A program made the translations under genes and the position numbers. From Marivivens aquimaris (GTDB lineage Bacteria > Pseudomonadota > Alphaproteobacteria > Rhodobacterales > Rhodobacteraceae), in contig NZ_JADBGB010000001.1 of NCBI RefSeq assembly GCF_015220045.1, forward strand, positions 558,001 through 622,000: 64,000 nt of DNA. The letters are read 5' to 3'. Below are positions 1 to 8,442 of the stretch, in pieces; within the stretch, counting starts at the first letter, position 1, and each line of letters starts with the position of its first letter. The notes under the pieces were generated by a model. That model was given only the letters and a program-made list of their open reading frames with translations, was not told the origin of the DNA and did not search any database.

Positions 1-3000
1 GAGCGGTCCACCAGATGTTCGGCGACGATGTGGATGATCTCGCCCTCCCGCTGGACATATCCGTGCACTTCGAGGAGGCGGGCCTGCATGATGGTTTTGC
101 GGTAAGCCTCCATCACTTTGGGCCAGACGACGATGTTGGCGACGCCGGTTTCGTCTTCGGTCGTGATGAAGCACACGCCTTTCGCCGATCCGGGGCGTTG
201 TCGGATCAGTACGAGGCCCGCGAGTTTTACCTTTTGCCATGGCCGTGTGTGCATCAGGTCGGTGCTCGACAGGTAGCGCTGCTTGGTCAGGCTGCGGCGC
301 AAGAAAGCCATCGGGTGCGCTTTGAGCGAGAGGCGCAGCGTCTGGTAATCGGCGACGACCTGTTCGCAGACGGGCATTTCGGGCAGCGCGACGGCGGGTT
401 CCTGTCCTTCGTCGCGGGTTTCGCGGAACAGCGGCAGATCGGGCGCGTCGTAGAGTGATTTCGCTTCCCACAGCGCTTGCCGTCTGTCGATGAAGAGCGA
501 GCGCATGGCGTCTGCTTCGGCCAGTTTGCGGATGTGTGCGGCGCTGATGCCAGCCTCTTGGAGGGATTTCACGTCTCGGAACGGGTGCTGGCGCGCGGCA
601 ACGAGCCGCTGGGCCGCCGCTTGGGGCAGGCCACTGATCTGTCGCATCCCGAGGCGCACCGCGAAGGCATTACCATAGGGTTCGAGCGTGTTGTCCCATT
701 GCGAGTAATTCACGTCGATGGGTAGCACGGTGACATTGTGCTCGCGCGCATCGCGGACGATCTGGGCGGGGGCATAGAAGCCCATTGGCTGCGAGTTCAG
801 GAGCGCCGCGCAGAAGGCCGCCGGATAATGGCATTTCAGCCAGCTCGACACATAGACCAACTGGGCAAAGCTGGCGGCGTGGCTTTCGGGGAAACCGTAT
901 TCGCCAAAGCCCTTGATCTGGTCAAAGCAGCGGCGGGCGAACTCTTCCTGATAGCCGCGGCGCACCATGCGGCCGACCATTTTGTCCTGTAGTTTCTCGA
1001 TGGTGCCGCGACTGCGGAAAGTGGCCATAGCTTTGCGCAACTCGTTCGCTTCGGCCGGAGAGAACTCCGCCGCTTCAATCGCGATCTTCATCGCCTGTTC
1101 CTGAAAGATTGGCACGCCGTAGGTCCGTCCGAGAATGTTGCGCAGCTCGTCCGCGTTATGGGGCGGCGCGGGGGACGGGTAGATGATCGGCTCCTCGCCG
1201 TTCCGACGCTTGAGGTAGGGGTGCACCATGTCGCCCTGAATGGGGCCGGGGCGGACGATGGCGACCTCCACCACGAGGTCGTAGAATTCGCGTGGGCGCA
1301 GACGCGGCAGCATGTTCATCTGCGCGCGGCTCTCGACCTGAAACACCCCGACGCTATCGCCGCGGCAGAGCATCTGGTAGACGCGCGGGTCCTCTTTGGG
1401 CGTCGTGGCCAGCGTGAAGTGCCGATCGTAATGCGCTGAAATAATGTCATAACATTTGCGGATGCAGGTCAGCATTCCCAGCGCGAGGATGTCGACCTTG
1501 AGGATGCCGAGCGCGTCGATGTCGTCCTTGTCCCACTCGATAAAACTGCGGTCCGCCATCGCACCGTTGCCGATGGGGACCGTTTCGGTCAGGGGGCGTT
1601 CGGTGAGGATAAAGCCGCCGACGTGCTGCGACAGGTGGCGCGGCATTCCGATCAGTTGGCGGGCAATGATGATCGTGCGGCGCAGCAGCGGGTCGGACAG
1701 GTTGAGGCCCGCTTCGTTCAGATGCTTTTCACCGATGTCGGTCCCCCACGATCCCCACACGGTACGCGCAATGGCATTGGTCACATCCTCCGAGAGGCCC
1801 ATGACCTTGCCCACCTCGCGGATGGCTGAACGCGGACGGTAGTGGATCACCGTGGCGCACAGCCCCGCGCGGTCGCGTCCGTATTTGCTGTAGATATGCT
1901 GGATGACCTCCTCGCGCCGCTCGTGCTCGAAATCGACGTCAATATCGGGCGGCTCCTTGCGTTCCTCGCTGATGAAACGCTCGAAAAGAAGCTGGTGCTG
2001 CGCGGGATCGACCGCCGTAATCCCGAGGACATAGCACACGGCGGAGTTCGCCGCAGACCCGCGCCCCTGACACAGAATGGGGGGCGAGCAGTCATGGCGG
2101 GCAAAACGGATGATGTCGTGGATCGTCAGAAAATACCGCGCGATGTCGAGCTTCTCGATCATCCGCAGTTCTTTTTCGAGCGTCCCCCGCGTTTCGCCCG
2201 GAATGCCATCGGGGTAACGCCATTCGGCCCCCTGCCACGTGAGGTCTTCGAGGTGGCTCTGTGGGGTCTTATCTTCGGGCACGACTTCGCGCGGATATTC
2301 ATAGGAGAGCTGGCGCAGATCGAAGGTGATGCTGTCCGCGATCTCTCGGGTTGCATGGATGGCATGGGGCCACTCGGCGAACAGGCGGCACATCTCGGCC
2401 GGAGATTTCAGGTGACGCTCTGCGTTCGGCTCCAGAAGGAAACCGGCTTCGGTGATTTTCACCTTCTCGCGGATACAGGTCATCACGTCCTGAAGCGGGC
2501 GCCGATGGGGGGCATGATAAAGCACATCGTTCGTTGCCATCAGGCACAGCCCGTTCCGTCTCGCGATCTGATCCAGCTGATTGAGCCGCGCCTTGTCATC
2601 GCCGCGATAGAGATACGCCGCCGCAAGATGGGACAATTGGGGAAGCGCCCGTTTCAGACGCCCGAGCCGGACTTGCCAATGCACGATGTCATCGGGCGGC
2701 ACAGCGATCAGGATCATGCCGTCTGCGGCGGCCCGCAGATCGGCGAGGGTGATGTGACAATCACCCTTTGCCTGCCATGCGCCGTCGACTGTCTGGCGTT
2801 TACCTTTGGATAGAAGGGCGGATAGCCGCCCGTAAGCCTCGCGGTCGCGCGGATAAACGAGGAACTGGTCACCCTCATAGAGCGCGATCCGGCAGCCGAC
2901 GAGCGCCTTCACGCACGCCTTTTCGGCTTCTGTATAAACGCGAACAACTCCGGCAAGCGTATTGAGGTCCGCGACCCCGATCGCGTCATACCCCTCGCTC

Positions 3001-3158
3001 CACGCGGCGTGCGCAATCTCGCTCCCATCGGATGCTCCGCGCAGAAAAGAAAAGCAGGACGTCAGGCCGAGTTCGACGAAAGTCGATTTGGGATGGGGAG
3101 TATAGGTGACATCTTCCGGAAGTGAGTGCTTGGGATGATGCTTTTCCACTTCAGGCAC
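1..3158 (-). CDS. dnaE2: Error-prone DNA polymerase DnaE2, C-terminus cut by window edge
   Basis: This is the alternative C-family polymerase alpha subunit that does translesion synthesis in the SOS response, working with ImuA and ImuB. Translating the minus strand from a GTG at 3158 gives an unbroken frame of about 1052 residues to the window edge. It opens with a PHP-type segment (LTSCFSFLRGAS, about residues 30-41). The polymerase aspartate motif PDIDVDFEHERREE lies near residue 405. The last visible residues (REGEIIHIVAEHLVD) match the C-terminal OB-fold of the family, so only a few tens of residues are missing. The start is chosen because AAGGA sits 7 bases upstream of the GTG. It is downstream of imuB on the same strand, about 200 bases away. 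Identification is firm; the exact start is likely, not proven. Confidence 0.95.
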   Translation of the reverse strand, partial: MPEVEKHHPKHSLPEDVTYTPHPKSTFVELGLTSCFSFLRGASDGSEIAHAAWSEGYDAIGVADLNTLAGVVRVYTEAEKACVKALVGCRIALYEGDQFLVYPRDREAYGRLSALLSKGKRQTVDGAWQAKGDCHITLADLRAAADGMILIAVPPDDIVHWQVRLGRLKRALPQLSHLAAAYLYRGDDKARLNQLDQIARRNGLCLMATNDVLYHAPHRRPLQDVMTCIREKVKITEAGFLLEPNAERHLKSPAEMCRLFAEWPHAIHATREIADSITFDLRQLSYEYPREVVPEDKTPQSHLEDLTWQGAEWRYPDGIPGETRGTLEKELRMIEKLDIARYFLTIHDIIRFARHDCSPPILCQGRGSAANSAVCYVLGITAVDPAQHQLLFERFISEERKEPPDIDVDFEHERREEVIQHIYSKYGRDRAGLCATVIHYRPRSAIREVGKVMGLSEDVTNAIARTVWGSWGTDIGEKHLNEAGLNLSDPLLRRTIIIARQLIGMPRHLSQHVGGFILTERPLTETVPIGNGAMADRSFIEWDKDDIDALGILKVDILALGMLTCIRKCYDIISAHYDRHFTLATTPKEDPRVYQMLCRGDSVGVFQVESRAQMNMLPRLRPREFYDLVVEVAIVRPGPIQGDMVHPYLKRRNGEEPIIYPSPAPPHNADELRNILGRTYGVPIFQEQAMKIAIEAAEFSPAEANELRKAMATFRSRGTIEKLQDKMVGRMVRRGYQEEFARRCFDQIKGFGEYGFPESHAASFAQLVYVSSWLKCHYPAAFCAALLNSQPMGFYAPAQIVRDAREHNVTVLPIDVNYSQWDNTLEPYGNAFAVRLGMRQISGLPQAAAQRLVAARQHPFRDVKSLQEAGISAAHIRKLAEADAMRSLFIDRRQALWEAKSLYDAPDLPLFRETRDEGQEPAVALPEMPVCEQVVADYQTLRLSLKAHPMAFLRRSLTKQRYLSSTDLMHTRPWQKVKLAGLVLIRQRPGSAKGVCFITTEDETGVANIVVWPKVMEAYRKTIMQARLLEVHGYVQREGEIIHIVAEHLVDR

Positions 3159-3167
3159 AGCATCGTC

Positions 3168-3348
3168 CTTTTCACTTTGATAAAAATACCTCGGGGGTGA
3201 ATTGACCCGATAGGGTCAAGAGGGGGCAGAGACCCCGAATGCCGCCCGCAGGGCGGCCACCGACAATGCCGGACGGTTCCCGTCCGGCGTTGGGGGCTTT
3301 GCCCCCGGCCTGCGGCCTCCCCCAAGGTATTTGAGTCAGAATGAAAAG
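3168..3348. repeat. Facing pair of a roughly 30-bp GGTATTT element around GC hairpins, dnaE2 leader
   Basis: Two copies of a roughly 30-base element face each other. One reads on the minus strand at 3197-3168 and the other on the plus strand at 3319-3348. They agree at 24 of 30 positions (CCCCC, then AGGTATTT, then TCA, then TGAAAAG). Between them are three GC hairpins: GCCGCCCGCAGGGCGGC (3242-3258), GCCGGACGG/CCGTCCGGC (3270-3290) and GGGGGCTTTGCCCCC (3292-3306). The minus copy ends in the AAAAGGA ribosome site of dnaE2. It resembles the abundant intergenic element of Rhodobacteraceae in which a terminator hairpin abuts a promoter-like sequence. That family assignment is from memory; the repeat itself is directly visible. 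Confidence 0.6.
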
Positions 3349-3359
3349 CGCGGCGGTCA

Positions 3360-4907
3360 TTAGAGGAAGAGGCCGTGCATAAACCATAGGGGATCGAAAC
3401 CGCGTCCGTCGTTGAGGAGGCCATTGCGGTAGATCCAGAGGCGGAGGCCGTATTGCTCTTCGATGCGGTAGTAGTCGCGGATGCGGCTTGAGGCACGGTC
3501 GGTCCACCATTCGGGGGCAATGCGTTCGGGGCCTTCGTAGCGATTGATCCTGTGGACGAGCTTGCGCCATGAAAACTGCGCAGGCGGACCTTCCGGAACG
3601 GCGTAGAGCACCCTGATTTCTTCGGGGTGCTCGAGCAGGCGGCAGGGGCGTTGCAGGTTGATGGGCGTGGGGTAGGCGTCGGATGCCAGTGCCGTTTGCC
3701 AATATTCCTGCCGCTCGGGCATGTGCCGCGGGGTATGCTTGGGGCGTAGGACGGCAGGCGGGCCGAAGCGGGCGATAAGCCTGTCGATGGTGCGTGCGGT
3801 TGCCTCGGAGTGGTCGGGTTTGCGGTCGAGCCGCGTTTGGCGCGTGCCGATCTGTTCGGTGGCGGAGCCGATCAGTGTGATCAGGTCGAAGCCGAAGCCG
3901 GGATCGATGCTCTCGAGCTTTCCGTCGAAGAGGCGGGCGATGTGCCTCGGATCTCGGGTGGCTTGGCTGGTGGCGCAGGTGACGGAGGAGACCTCTCCAT
4001 CCGTGCGGTAGACGGTCAGGTGCACACGGCGGAGGCCTTTGCCTTCGTCATGGAGGTGGGTGCAGAGTTCCTCGGCCAGCTGGGGAATCCATTCGGTCGG
4101 GTCCTGCACTGGTTCGGCCAGTCGCGATTGCACCACGAAGCGCGGCGGATCCTTGGGGGCGGTCAGTGGCTCTGCGAGTTTGCCGGTCATCTGGTCCAGC
4201 CGCATCAGCGGGTTTTCTTCCAGCGCATTGCGGGCAAAACGGCGGGTGAGCGGCACGCGCGGGGTTGCCAGCAGATCACCGATGGTTTTGAGGCCGAGGC
4301 GGTTCAGCAGGGTAACTGTTTCGCCGTGAAGGCGCAGCGCACGTACGGAGAGGGCGGCGAGTTCGCCATCGTAGACATCGTGGCAGATCGCGGCACCTGT
4401 GCCGTAGCGGGCCAGGGCCCATGCGGCGCCGTGCGTCGGTGCGATGGCGAGGCGGCAGCTCATGCCAGCGCGGGCGAGGTCGGCCTCGACCGTGCTGAGG
4501 AAACCTTCCTCTCCGCCAAAGAGATGCGCGCAGCCGGTCACGTCCAGCACGAGGCCGTCTCTGCCGTCCATCGCGGACCACGGCGCCCAGCGGCGTGACC
4601 AGAGCATCAGACGTTCCAGCGCGTGTTTTTCGGCATGGAGGTCCGCGTGTTCCATCCGCAGGTCGGGGCAGAGCGCGCGCATGTCGACCACGCGGGCGCC
4701 AGCATGGATGCCTTGCGCTTCGGCTGCAGGATTGACCGCATGGACGACGGGGCCGCGCGGGGTGTCAAGGCCCAGAGCGCAGGGCTTTTCAGGGTCCAGC
4801 GTTTCACCGCGGCGTCGGGCGCGGATTTCCCAATGCTCCATTCCGAAACGCGGGAGGTAGACCGACAGAATGCGGCGGGGTTTGCTCATGTCAGGGGCGG
4901 TCGTCAT
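3360..4907 (-). CDS. imuB: ImuB, catalytically dead Y-family polymerase homologue
   Basis: The 515-residue product fits ImuB, the adaptor that links DnaE2 to the beta clamp in SOS mutagenesis. The N-terminus (RILSVYLPRFGMEHWE) aligns with the first Y-family motif, but the catalytic aspartate expected there is absent. The WSAMDGRDGLVLDVTGC stretch near residue 115 stands for the second motif. LNRLGLKTIGDLLATPR is the helix-hairpin-helix region. The C-terminal part (LRPKHTPRHMPERQ and onward) is the ImuB-specific tail. The start codon overlaps the imuA stop as ATGA (4904-4907), so the two are translationally coupled. dnaE2 follows downstream. Loss of polymerase residues is normal for this family and is not damage. 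Confidence 0.93.
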   Translation of the reverse strand: MTTAPDMSKPRRILSVYLPRFGMEHWEIRARRRGETLDPEKPCALGLDTPRGPVVHAVNPAAEAQGIHAGARVVDMRALCPDLRMEHADLHAEKHALERLMLWSRRWAPWSAMDGRDGLVLDVTGCAHLFGGEEGFLSTVEADLARAGMSCRLAIAPTHGAAWALARYGTGAAICHDVYDGELAALSVRALRLHGETVTLLNRLGLKTIGDLLATPRVPLTRRFARNALEENPLMRLDQMTGKLAEPLTAPKDPPRFVVQSRLAEPVQDPTEWIPQLAEELCTHLHDEGKGLRRVHLTVYRTDGEVSSVTCATSQATRDPRHIARLFDGKLESIDPGFGFDLITLIGSATEQIGTRQTRLDRKPDHSEATARTIDRLIARFGPPAVLRPKHTPRHMPERQEYWQTALASDAYPTPINLQRPCRLLEHPEEIRVLYAVPEGPPAQFSWRKLVHRINRYEGPERIAPEWWTDRASSRIRDYYRIEEQYGLRLWIYRNGLLNDGRGFDPLWFMHGLFL

Positions 4908-5518
4908 TGGATCGCTCCGTTAGCGAAGGTGTGGGCGTCCGCTTCAATTCCATGCTCGAAGTGCATGTTTTCGTTTTCATATTTCACAACCCAGCGACCT
5001 GTCTTACCGTTGCGGCTGCGGAACAGTTCGGCCTCCCACATGGGGGTGCCGGGGGCTTGGGCGTTCCACGGGTGACGCAGCGATTGCAGCGAGGCGACGC
5101 GCCAGCGGTTGCGCGCGGCACTCAGGTTGGGCTGGGCGGAACGGCGGATGATCCAGCCGGGGACTTCATGACGTTCGGCGCGCAGGGCCAGACGTTTTGT
5201 TGCGGTGAAATCCAGCACCTGCGGGTCGCCCCAAATCTCCCCCAGAACCGCGCCGAAACCGGAGCAGTTCAGACCTTCCTCCATTGCCCAGAGGACATCG
5301 ACGGGGCGCTTGGCGTCTACATACACGATCTCCATCGGGCGGAGCATTCCGGGCATGTAGGGGCGGCCCGATTCCTTGCGGGAAATGCGGTCCTGAATCC
5401 ACAGAACGGGCTTGTCCGACTTGATATGCGCCAGCACGAAACCGACCGGCGCTGCGTCGATCGCGCGCTTGCAGAAAACTTCGGACAATGTGGGGTCGTC
5501 GGGGCAGGGATGGGTCAT
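4904..5518 (-). CDS. imuA: ImuA, SOS mutagenesis accessory protein
   Basis: The product of about 204 residues matches the RecA/SulA-like ImuA proteins that accompany ImuB and DnaE2, with a conserved C-terminal half containing RHEVPGWIIRRSAQPNLSAA and RWRVASLQS. I place the start at the ATG at 5518 (MTHPCPDD). An in-frame TTG at 5530 would leave only one base between the start codon and the LexA box. The stop overlaps the imuB start in ATGA. The gene is first in the SOS operon and has a LexA-box promoter immediately upstream. ImuA has no enzyme activity that can be read from sequence; it is thought to modulate RecA in the mutasome. Confidence 0.85.
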   Translation of the reverse strand: MTHPCPDDPTLSEVFCKRAIDAAPVGFVLAHIKSDKPVLWIQDRISRKESGRPYMPGMLRPMEIVYVDAKRPVDVLWAMEEGLNCSGFGAVLGEIWGDPQVLDFTATKRLALRAERHEVPGWIIRRSAQPNLSAARNRWRVASLQSLRHPWNAQAPGTPMWEAELFRSRNGKTGRWVVKYENENMHFEHGIEADAHTFANGAIQ

Positions 5519-5531
5519 GTTCTCGTCCAAT

Positions 5532-5571
5532 GTTCTTGCTTTGTTCTAATTCGAGTCGTTCTGTTCGTCAA
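5532..5571 (-). promoter_or_regulatory. SOS promoter of imuA with LexA box GTTC-N7-GTTC
   Basis: GTTCTTGCTTTGTTC at 5532-5546 is an exact alphaproteobacterial LexA site (GTTC, seven bases, GTTC). On the minus strand a sigma-70-like promoter fits over it: TTGACG (5571-5566), 17 bases, TAGAAC (5548-5543). The LexA site therefore covers the -10 box, as expected for a repressor. It lies 13 bases upstream of the chosen imuA start and should control the whole imuA-imuB-dnaE2 unit. Confidence 0.85.
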
Positions 5572-5647
5572 ATATTCTGATGGGCAGTGAGCCGTTGACC
5601 TTGCGGCCCATACGGCGATGATAGGCGCGGGACGCAGGGAGGAAAAA

Positions 5648-6967
5648 ATGCGGGAATCCATTGGAATCAGCGCTTTGCTGATTATGCTCGGCGGTACTGT
5701 TTGGGCTGCGGACGGGCTTCCCGATCCTGTGACCGACGGCGATTTTGCGCCTGTGAACATGGATGAGGCCGCTCTGGGCCAGCTTTTGTTCTACGATCCC
5801 ATCCTTTCGGGGAATCGCGAGGTGTCCTGCGCCACTTGCCACCATCCCAAGCACGGAACGGGCGATGGTTTATCGCTGCCTCTGGGCGATGGCGGGCATG
5901 GTCTGGGCATGGACCGTCTGGCCGATCAGGAGAACCTGCCCGAGCAGCGCGTGCCACGGAATGCGCAGGCGCTTTTCAACCTCGGAGCCCATGAATTCAC
6001 ACGGCTTTTCCACGATGGTCGCATCGAGGAAGACCCGACCCGCCCCGGTGGTCTGCGAACCCCGCTGGACGAGGAAATGGTTGCGGGCTTCGACTCGATT
6101 CTGTCGGCGCAGACGATGTTCCCCGTGCTCAGCCCCGACGAAATGGCCGGCCATTATTCCGAGAACGAAGTGGCCAAGGCTGTGCGCCTCGGTACGCTGA
6201 CGGCAGAGGGCGGTGCGTGGGATCTGATCTCGCGCCGCGTGGCGGGGATTCCCGCATATGCCGACCGGTTCAAAGATGTTTACGGGCTGGAGGCGCAGGA
6301 GATCGGATTCACTGACATCTCCAATGCGATCGCGGCGTTCATGGCGCACGAATGGCGCTCCGATACGTCGCCGTTCGATGCCTATCTGCGGGGCGAGGGC
6401 GAGCTGTCCGCCGATGCGATGGCGGGGATGGAACTGTTCTACGGCGATGCGGGCTGCGCGTCCTGCCACTCGGGTAAATTCCAGACGGACCAGCAGTTCC
6501 ACGCGACCGGCCAGCCGCAGATCGGACCTGGCAAGGGTGCGCGGTTCGAAACCCATGCGCGGGACGAAGGCCGCTTCCGTGTGACGGGCGATCCGGCAGA
6601 CCTCTATGCGTTCCGCACGCCGTCGCTTCGCAATGTGGAACTGACCGCGCCTTATGGTCACGCGGGGGCCTATGCGACGCTCGAAGGGTTCATCGCGGCC
6701 CACGCCGATCCTGTTGCCGCGCTCGAAAACTACGACCGCTCGCAGGCAATGCTGCCCGCTTTGGAGGTGTCCGACTGGCGCATCATGGATGATCCGACAG
6801 AGGTCGAGGCAATCGTCGAAGCCAACGCGATGCCCGCCGTCGACCTGAGCGAAAGCGACATTGCAGAGCTGGTCGCTTTCCTTGGTGCACTCACCGATCC
6901 CGTCGCGAAAAGCGGCCGGATGGGTGTTCCGGCCACCGTGCCGAGCGGTCTGCCCGTCGCGAATTAA
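5648..6967 (+). CDS. Di-haem cytochrome c peroxidase, MauG/CcpA family
   Basis: The 439-residue secreted protein has a signal peptide (residues 1 to about 20) and two haem-binding motifs, CATCH (61-65) and CASCH (270-274), the two-domain plan of bacterial di-haem peroxidases. YGHAGAYATLEGF near the C-terminus resembles the family's distal segment. These periplasmic enzymes reduce peroxide or, in MauG types, oxidise a protein partner; which applies is not visible. The start is the ATG at 5648, with GGGAGG in front, rather than an upstream ATG at 5618. TTGACC (5595-5600), 17 bases, ATGATA is a possible promoter. The stop overlaps that of the opposite-strand FG-GAP gene in TTAA. Confidence 0.88.
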   Translation: MRESIGISALLIMLGGTVWAADGLPDPVTDGDFAPVNMDEAALGQLLFYDPILSGNREVSCATCHHPKHGTGDGLSLPLGDGGHGLGMDRLADQENLPEQRVPRNAQALFNLGAHEFTRLFHDGRIEEDPTRPGGLRTPLDEEMVAGFDSILSAQTMFPVLSPDEMAGHYSENEVAKAVRLGTLTAEGGAWDLISRRVAGIPAYADRFKDVYGLEAQEIGFTDISNAIAAFMAHEWRSDTSPFDAYLRGEGELSADAMAGMELFYGDAGCASCHSGKFQTDQQFHATGQPQIGPGKGARFETHARDEGRFRVTGDPADLYAFRTPSLRNVELTAPYGHAGAYATLEGFIAAHADPVAALENYDRSQAMLPALEVSDWRIMDDPTEVEAIVEANAMPAVDLSESDIAELVAFLGALTDPVAKSGRMGVPATVPSGLPVAN

Positions 6968-8442
6968 TGCTGGATGATCAGAGGTTTATCGGCCTTGGCT
7001 AAGGTGGTGCTTTCGGTGCCATCCGGCCAAGTCACCGTGACCTCTGCCTCCGCCATATCGCCCAAACCAAAGTGGAGCGGCAATGCCTGACCGCCCGCAT
7101 GACCGCCGCCGACAGTCACCTGCTGGGTGCGACTCACGCTATTCGCGGTGACGGTCACCTGCGCGCCGATGGCGTTCCGGTTGCCGCCGTCTTGCTCCAG
7201 CGCAATGGACAGCCAGTGGCCCGTGCCTTCGGTGACATTGCGGTAAATCTCCAGCGGAGCGCGGCGGTTCAGGACCAGCAGATCCAGTCGCCCGTCGAGG
7301 TCAAAATCCGCAAGCGCCGCGCCGCGAGAACGGTCGGTGGTATCAACGCCAGCAACATCCGCTTTCTCTACGAAGTGTCCGTTCGGCTGCTGCATCAGCA
7401 TGTTGTTGGGATCGTGGATCGCGTTCGTCGGCATTTGGTCGACGTTGCCTTTGGCGATGAACAGATCGTCCAGCCCGTCGTTGTCGATATCGCCGAACTG
7501 CGCGTGCCAACCCGTCGACGGACGCCCGTCCGAGCCGTCGAACGGGATTTGCGCGTAAGTGCCGATGTCGTAGCGGGCAGCGGCGTAGGTGCCGTCGCCT
7601 TGGGCAAAGCTGAGGACGTTATCGCCCATGGAGGTCAGCATCACCTCGTCTTTACCGTCGCTATCGAGGTCGCGGCTCGCGATGCCCATGCCCCAGATCG
7701 ACAGCTTCTTCCAACCGTCCTCTTCGGTGAGGAAGCGGCGGTCTTCGATGTCCCACATCTGCTCCCATCCGCCGCGCACGTAGTACTGACGATCGTTCGA
7801 TAGGCGCAGCGTCATCCGGCCCCGCGCATCGCGAGCGGCGAGCATGGAGAGCGGGCAGAAACCGGGCTCCAGCGTCTCGCTGACGTATCCATCGCTCTCA
7901 GGGCGTAGGATCGCGTTGGTGTCACAGGCAAAGAACGGACCGTCGGGATTGGCGCGGTCGACGTAATTGCCGACGGCCATCACGGGGCGCTCGTCACCTT
8001 CCCACCACGCGGTGAAGGCGGTCGACCACGCGTCACCGCCATCGGGAATGCCCCATTCGGCGGTCGCGTCGGTAAAGCTGCAATCAGGGGCGCCCTTCAG
8101 CGCGATGTTCGGGCCGGCACGCAGCACGAAGAGGTCCATCCAGCCGTCAGCATCGATGTCGAGCGGGTAGGCGCCGGTGGTGTGCAGCATCTCGGGCAGG
8201 GTGCCGTCATGGAACGCGAAGTCGCCGTCATTAATGAACAGGCTCGCCGGATTGTCCCCGCCAGCGGCAAAGAAATCGGGCAGGTCGTCGCCGTTGCAAT
8301 CAAACACAGCAACACCGCCGCCCACGAAATGCTCCCACCCGCCGACATAGGCGTGCTCGGTCAGCGCATCCGAGTGGTTTTCAAATGCAGGGTCGGCAAC
8401 GGCGTTCGTTGCGAGCAGCAAGAGGGGAAAGGTGCGGATCAT
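6964..8442 (-). CDS. Secreted FG-GAP/VCBS repeat protein with ASPIC/UnbV C-terminal domain
   Basis: The 492-residue product starts with a signal peptide (MIRTFPLLLLATNAVA). It then shows a row of calcium-type loops of the DxDxDGxxD kind: DCNGDDLPD, DIDADGWMD, DLDSDGKDE, DIDNDGLDD and DFDLDGRLD. These are the blades of an FG-GAP/VCBS beta-propeller. The last roughly 90 residues (NAIGAQVTV, then LPLHFGLGD, then VTWPDGTE) are an ASPIC/UnbV domain. Its molecular role is unknown. The start at 8442 overlaps the ROK regulator stop as ATGA, so the two are coupled in one operon. It converges on the di-haem peroxidase. A longer frame upstream (to 8544) lies inside the ROK gene and is not used. Confidence 0.85.
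   Translation of the reverse strand: MIRTFPLLLLATNAVADPAFENHSDALTEHAYVGGWEHFVGGGVAVFDCNGDDLPDFFAAGGDNPASLFINDGDFAFHDGTLPEMLHTTGAYPLDIDADGWMDLFVLRAGPNIALKGAPDCSFTDATAEWGIPDGGDAWSTAFTAWWEGDERPVMAVGNYVDRANPDGPFFACDTNAILRPESDGYVSETLEPGFCPLSMLAARDARGRMTLRLSNDRQYYVRGGWEQMWDIEDRRFLTEEDGWKKLSIWGMGIASRDLDSDGKDEVMLTSMGDNVLSFAQGDGTYAAARYDIGTYAQIPFDGSDGRPSTGWHAQFGDIDNDGLDDLFIAKGNVDQMPTNAIHDPNNMLMQQPNGHFVEKADVAGVDTTDRSRGAALADFDLDGRLDLLVLNRRAPLEIYRNVTEGTGHWLSIALEQDGGNRNAIGAQVTVTANSVSRTQQVTVGGGHAGGQALPLHFGLGDMAEAEVTVTWPDGTESTTLAKADKPLIIQH

Noticed and set aside
1842..2813. Long plus-strand open frame (323 codons) in the first 3 kb
   Set aside because: It lies entirely antisense to dnaE2, has no recognisable family and no ribosome site; long antisense frames are common in high-GC coding DNA.
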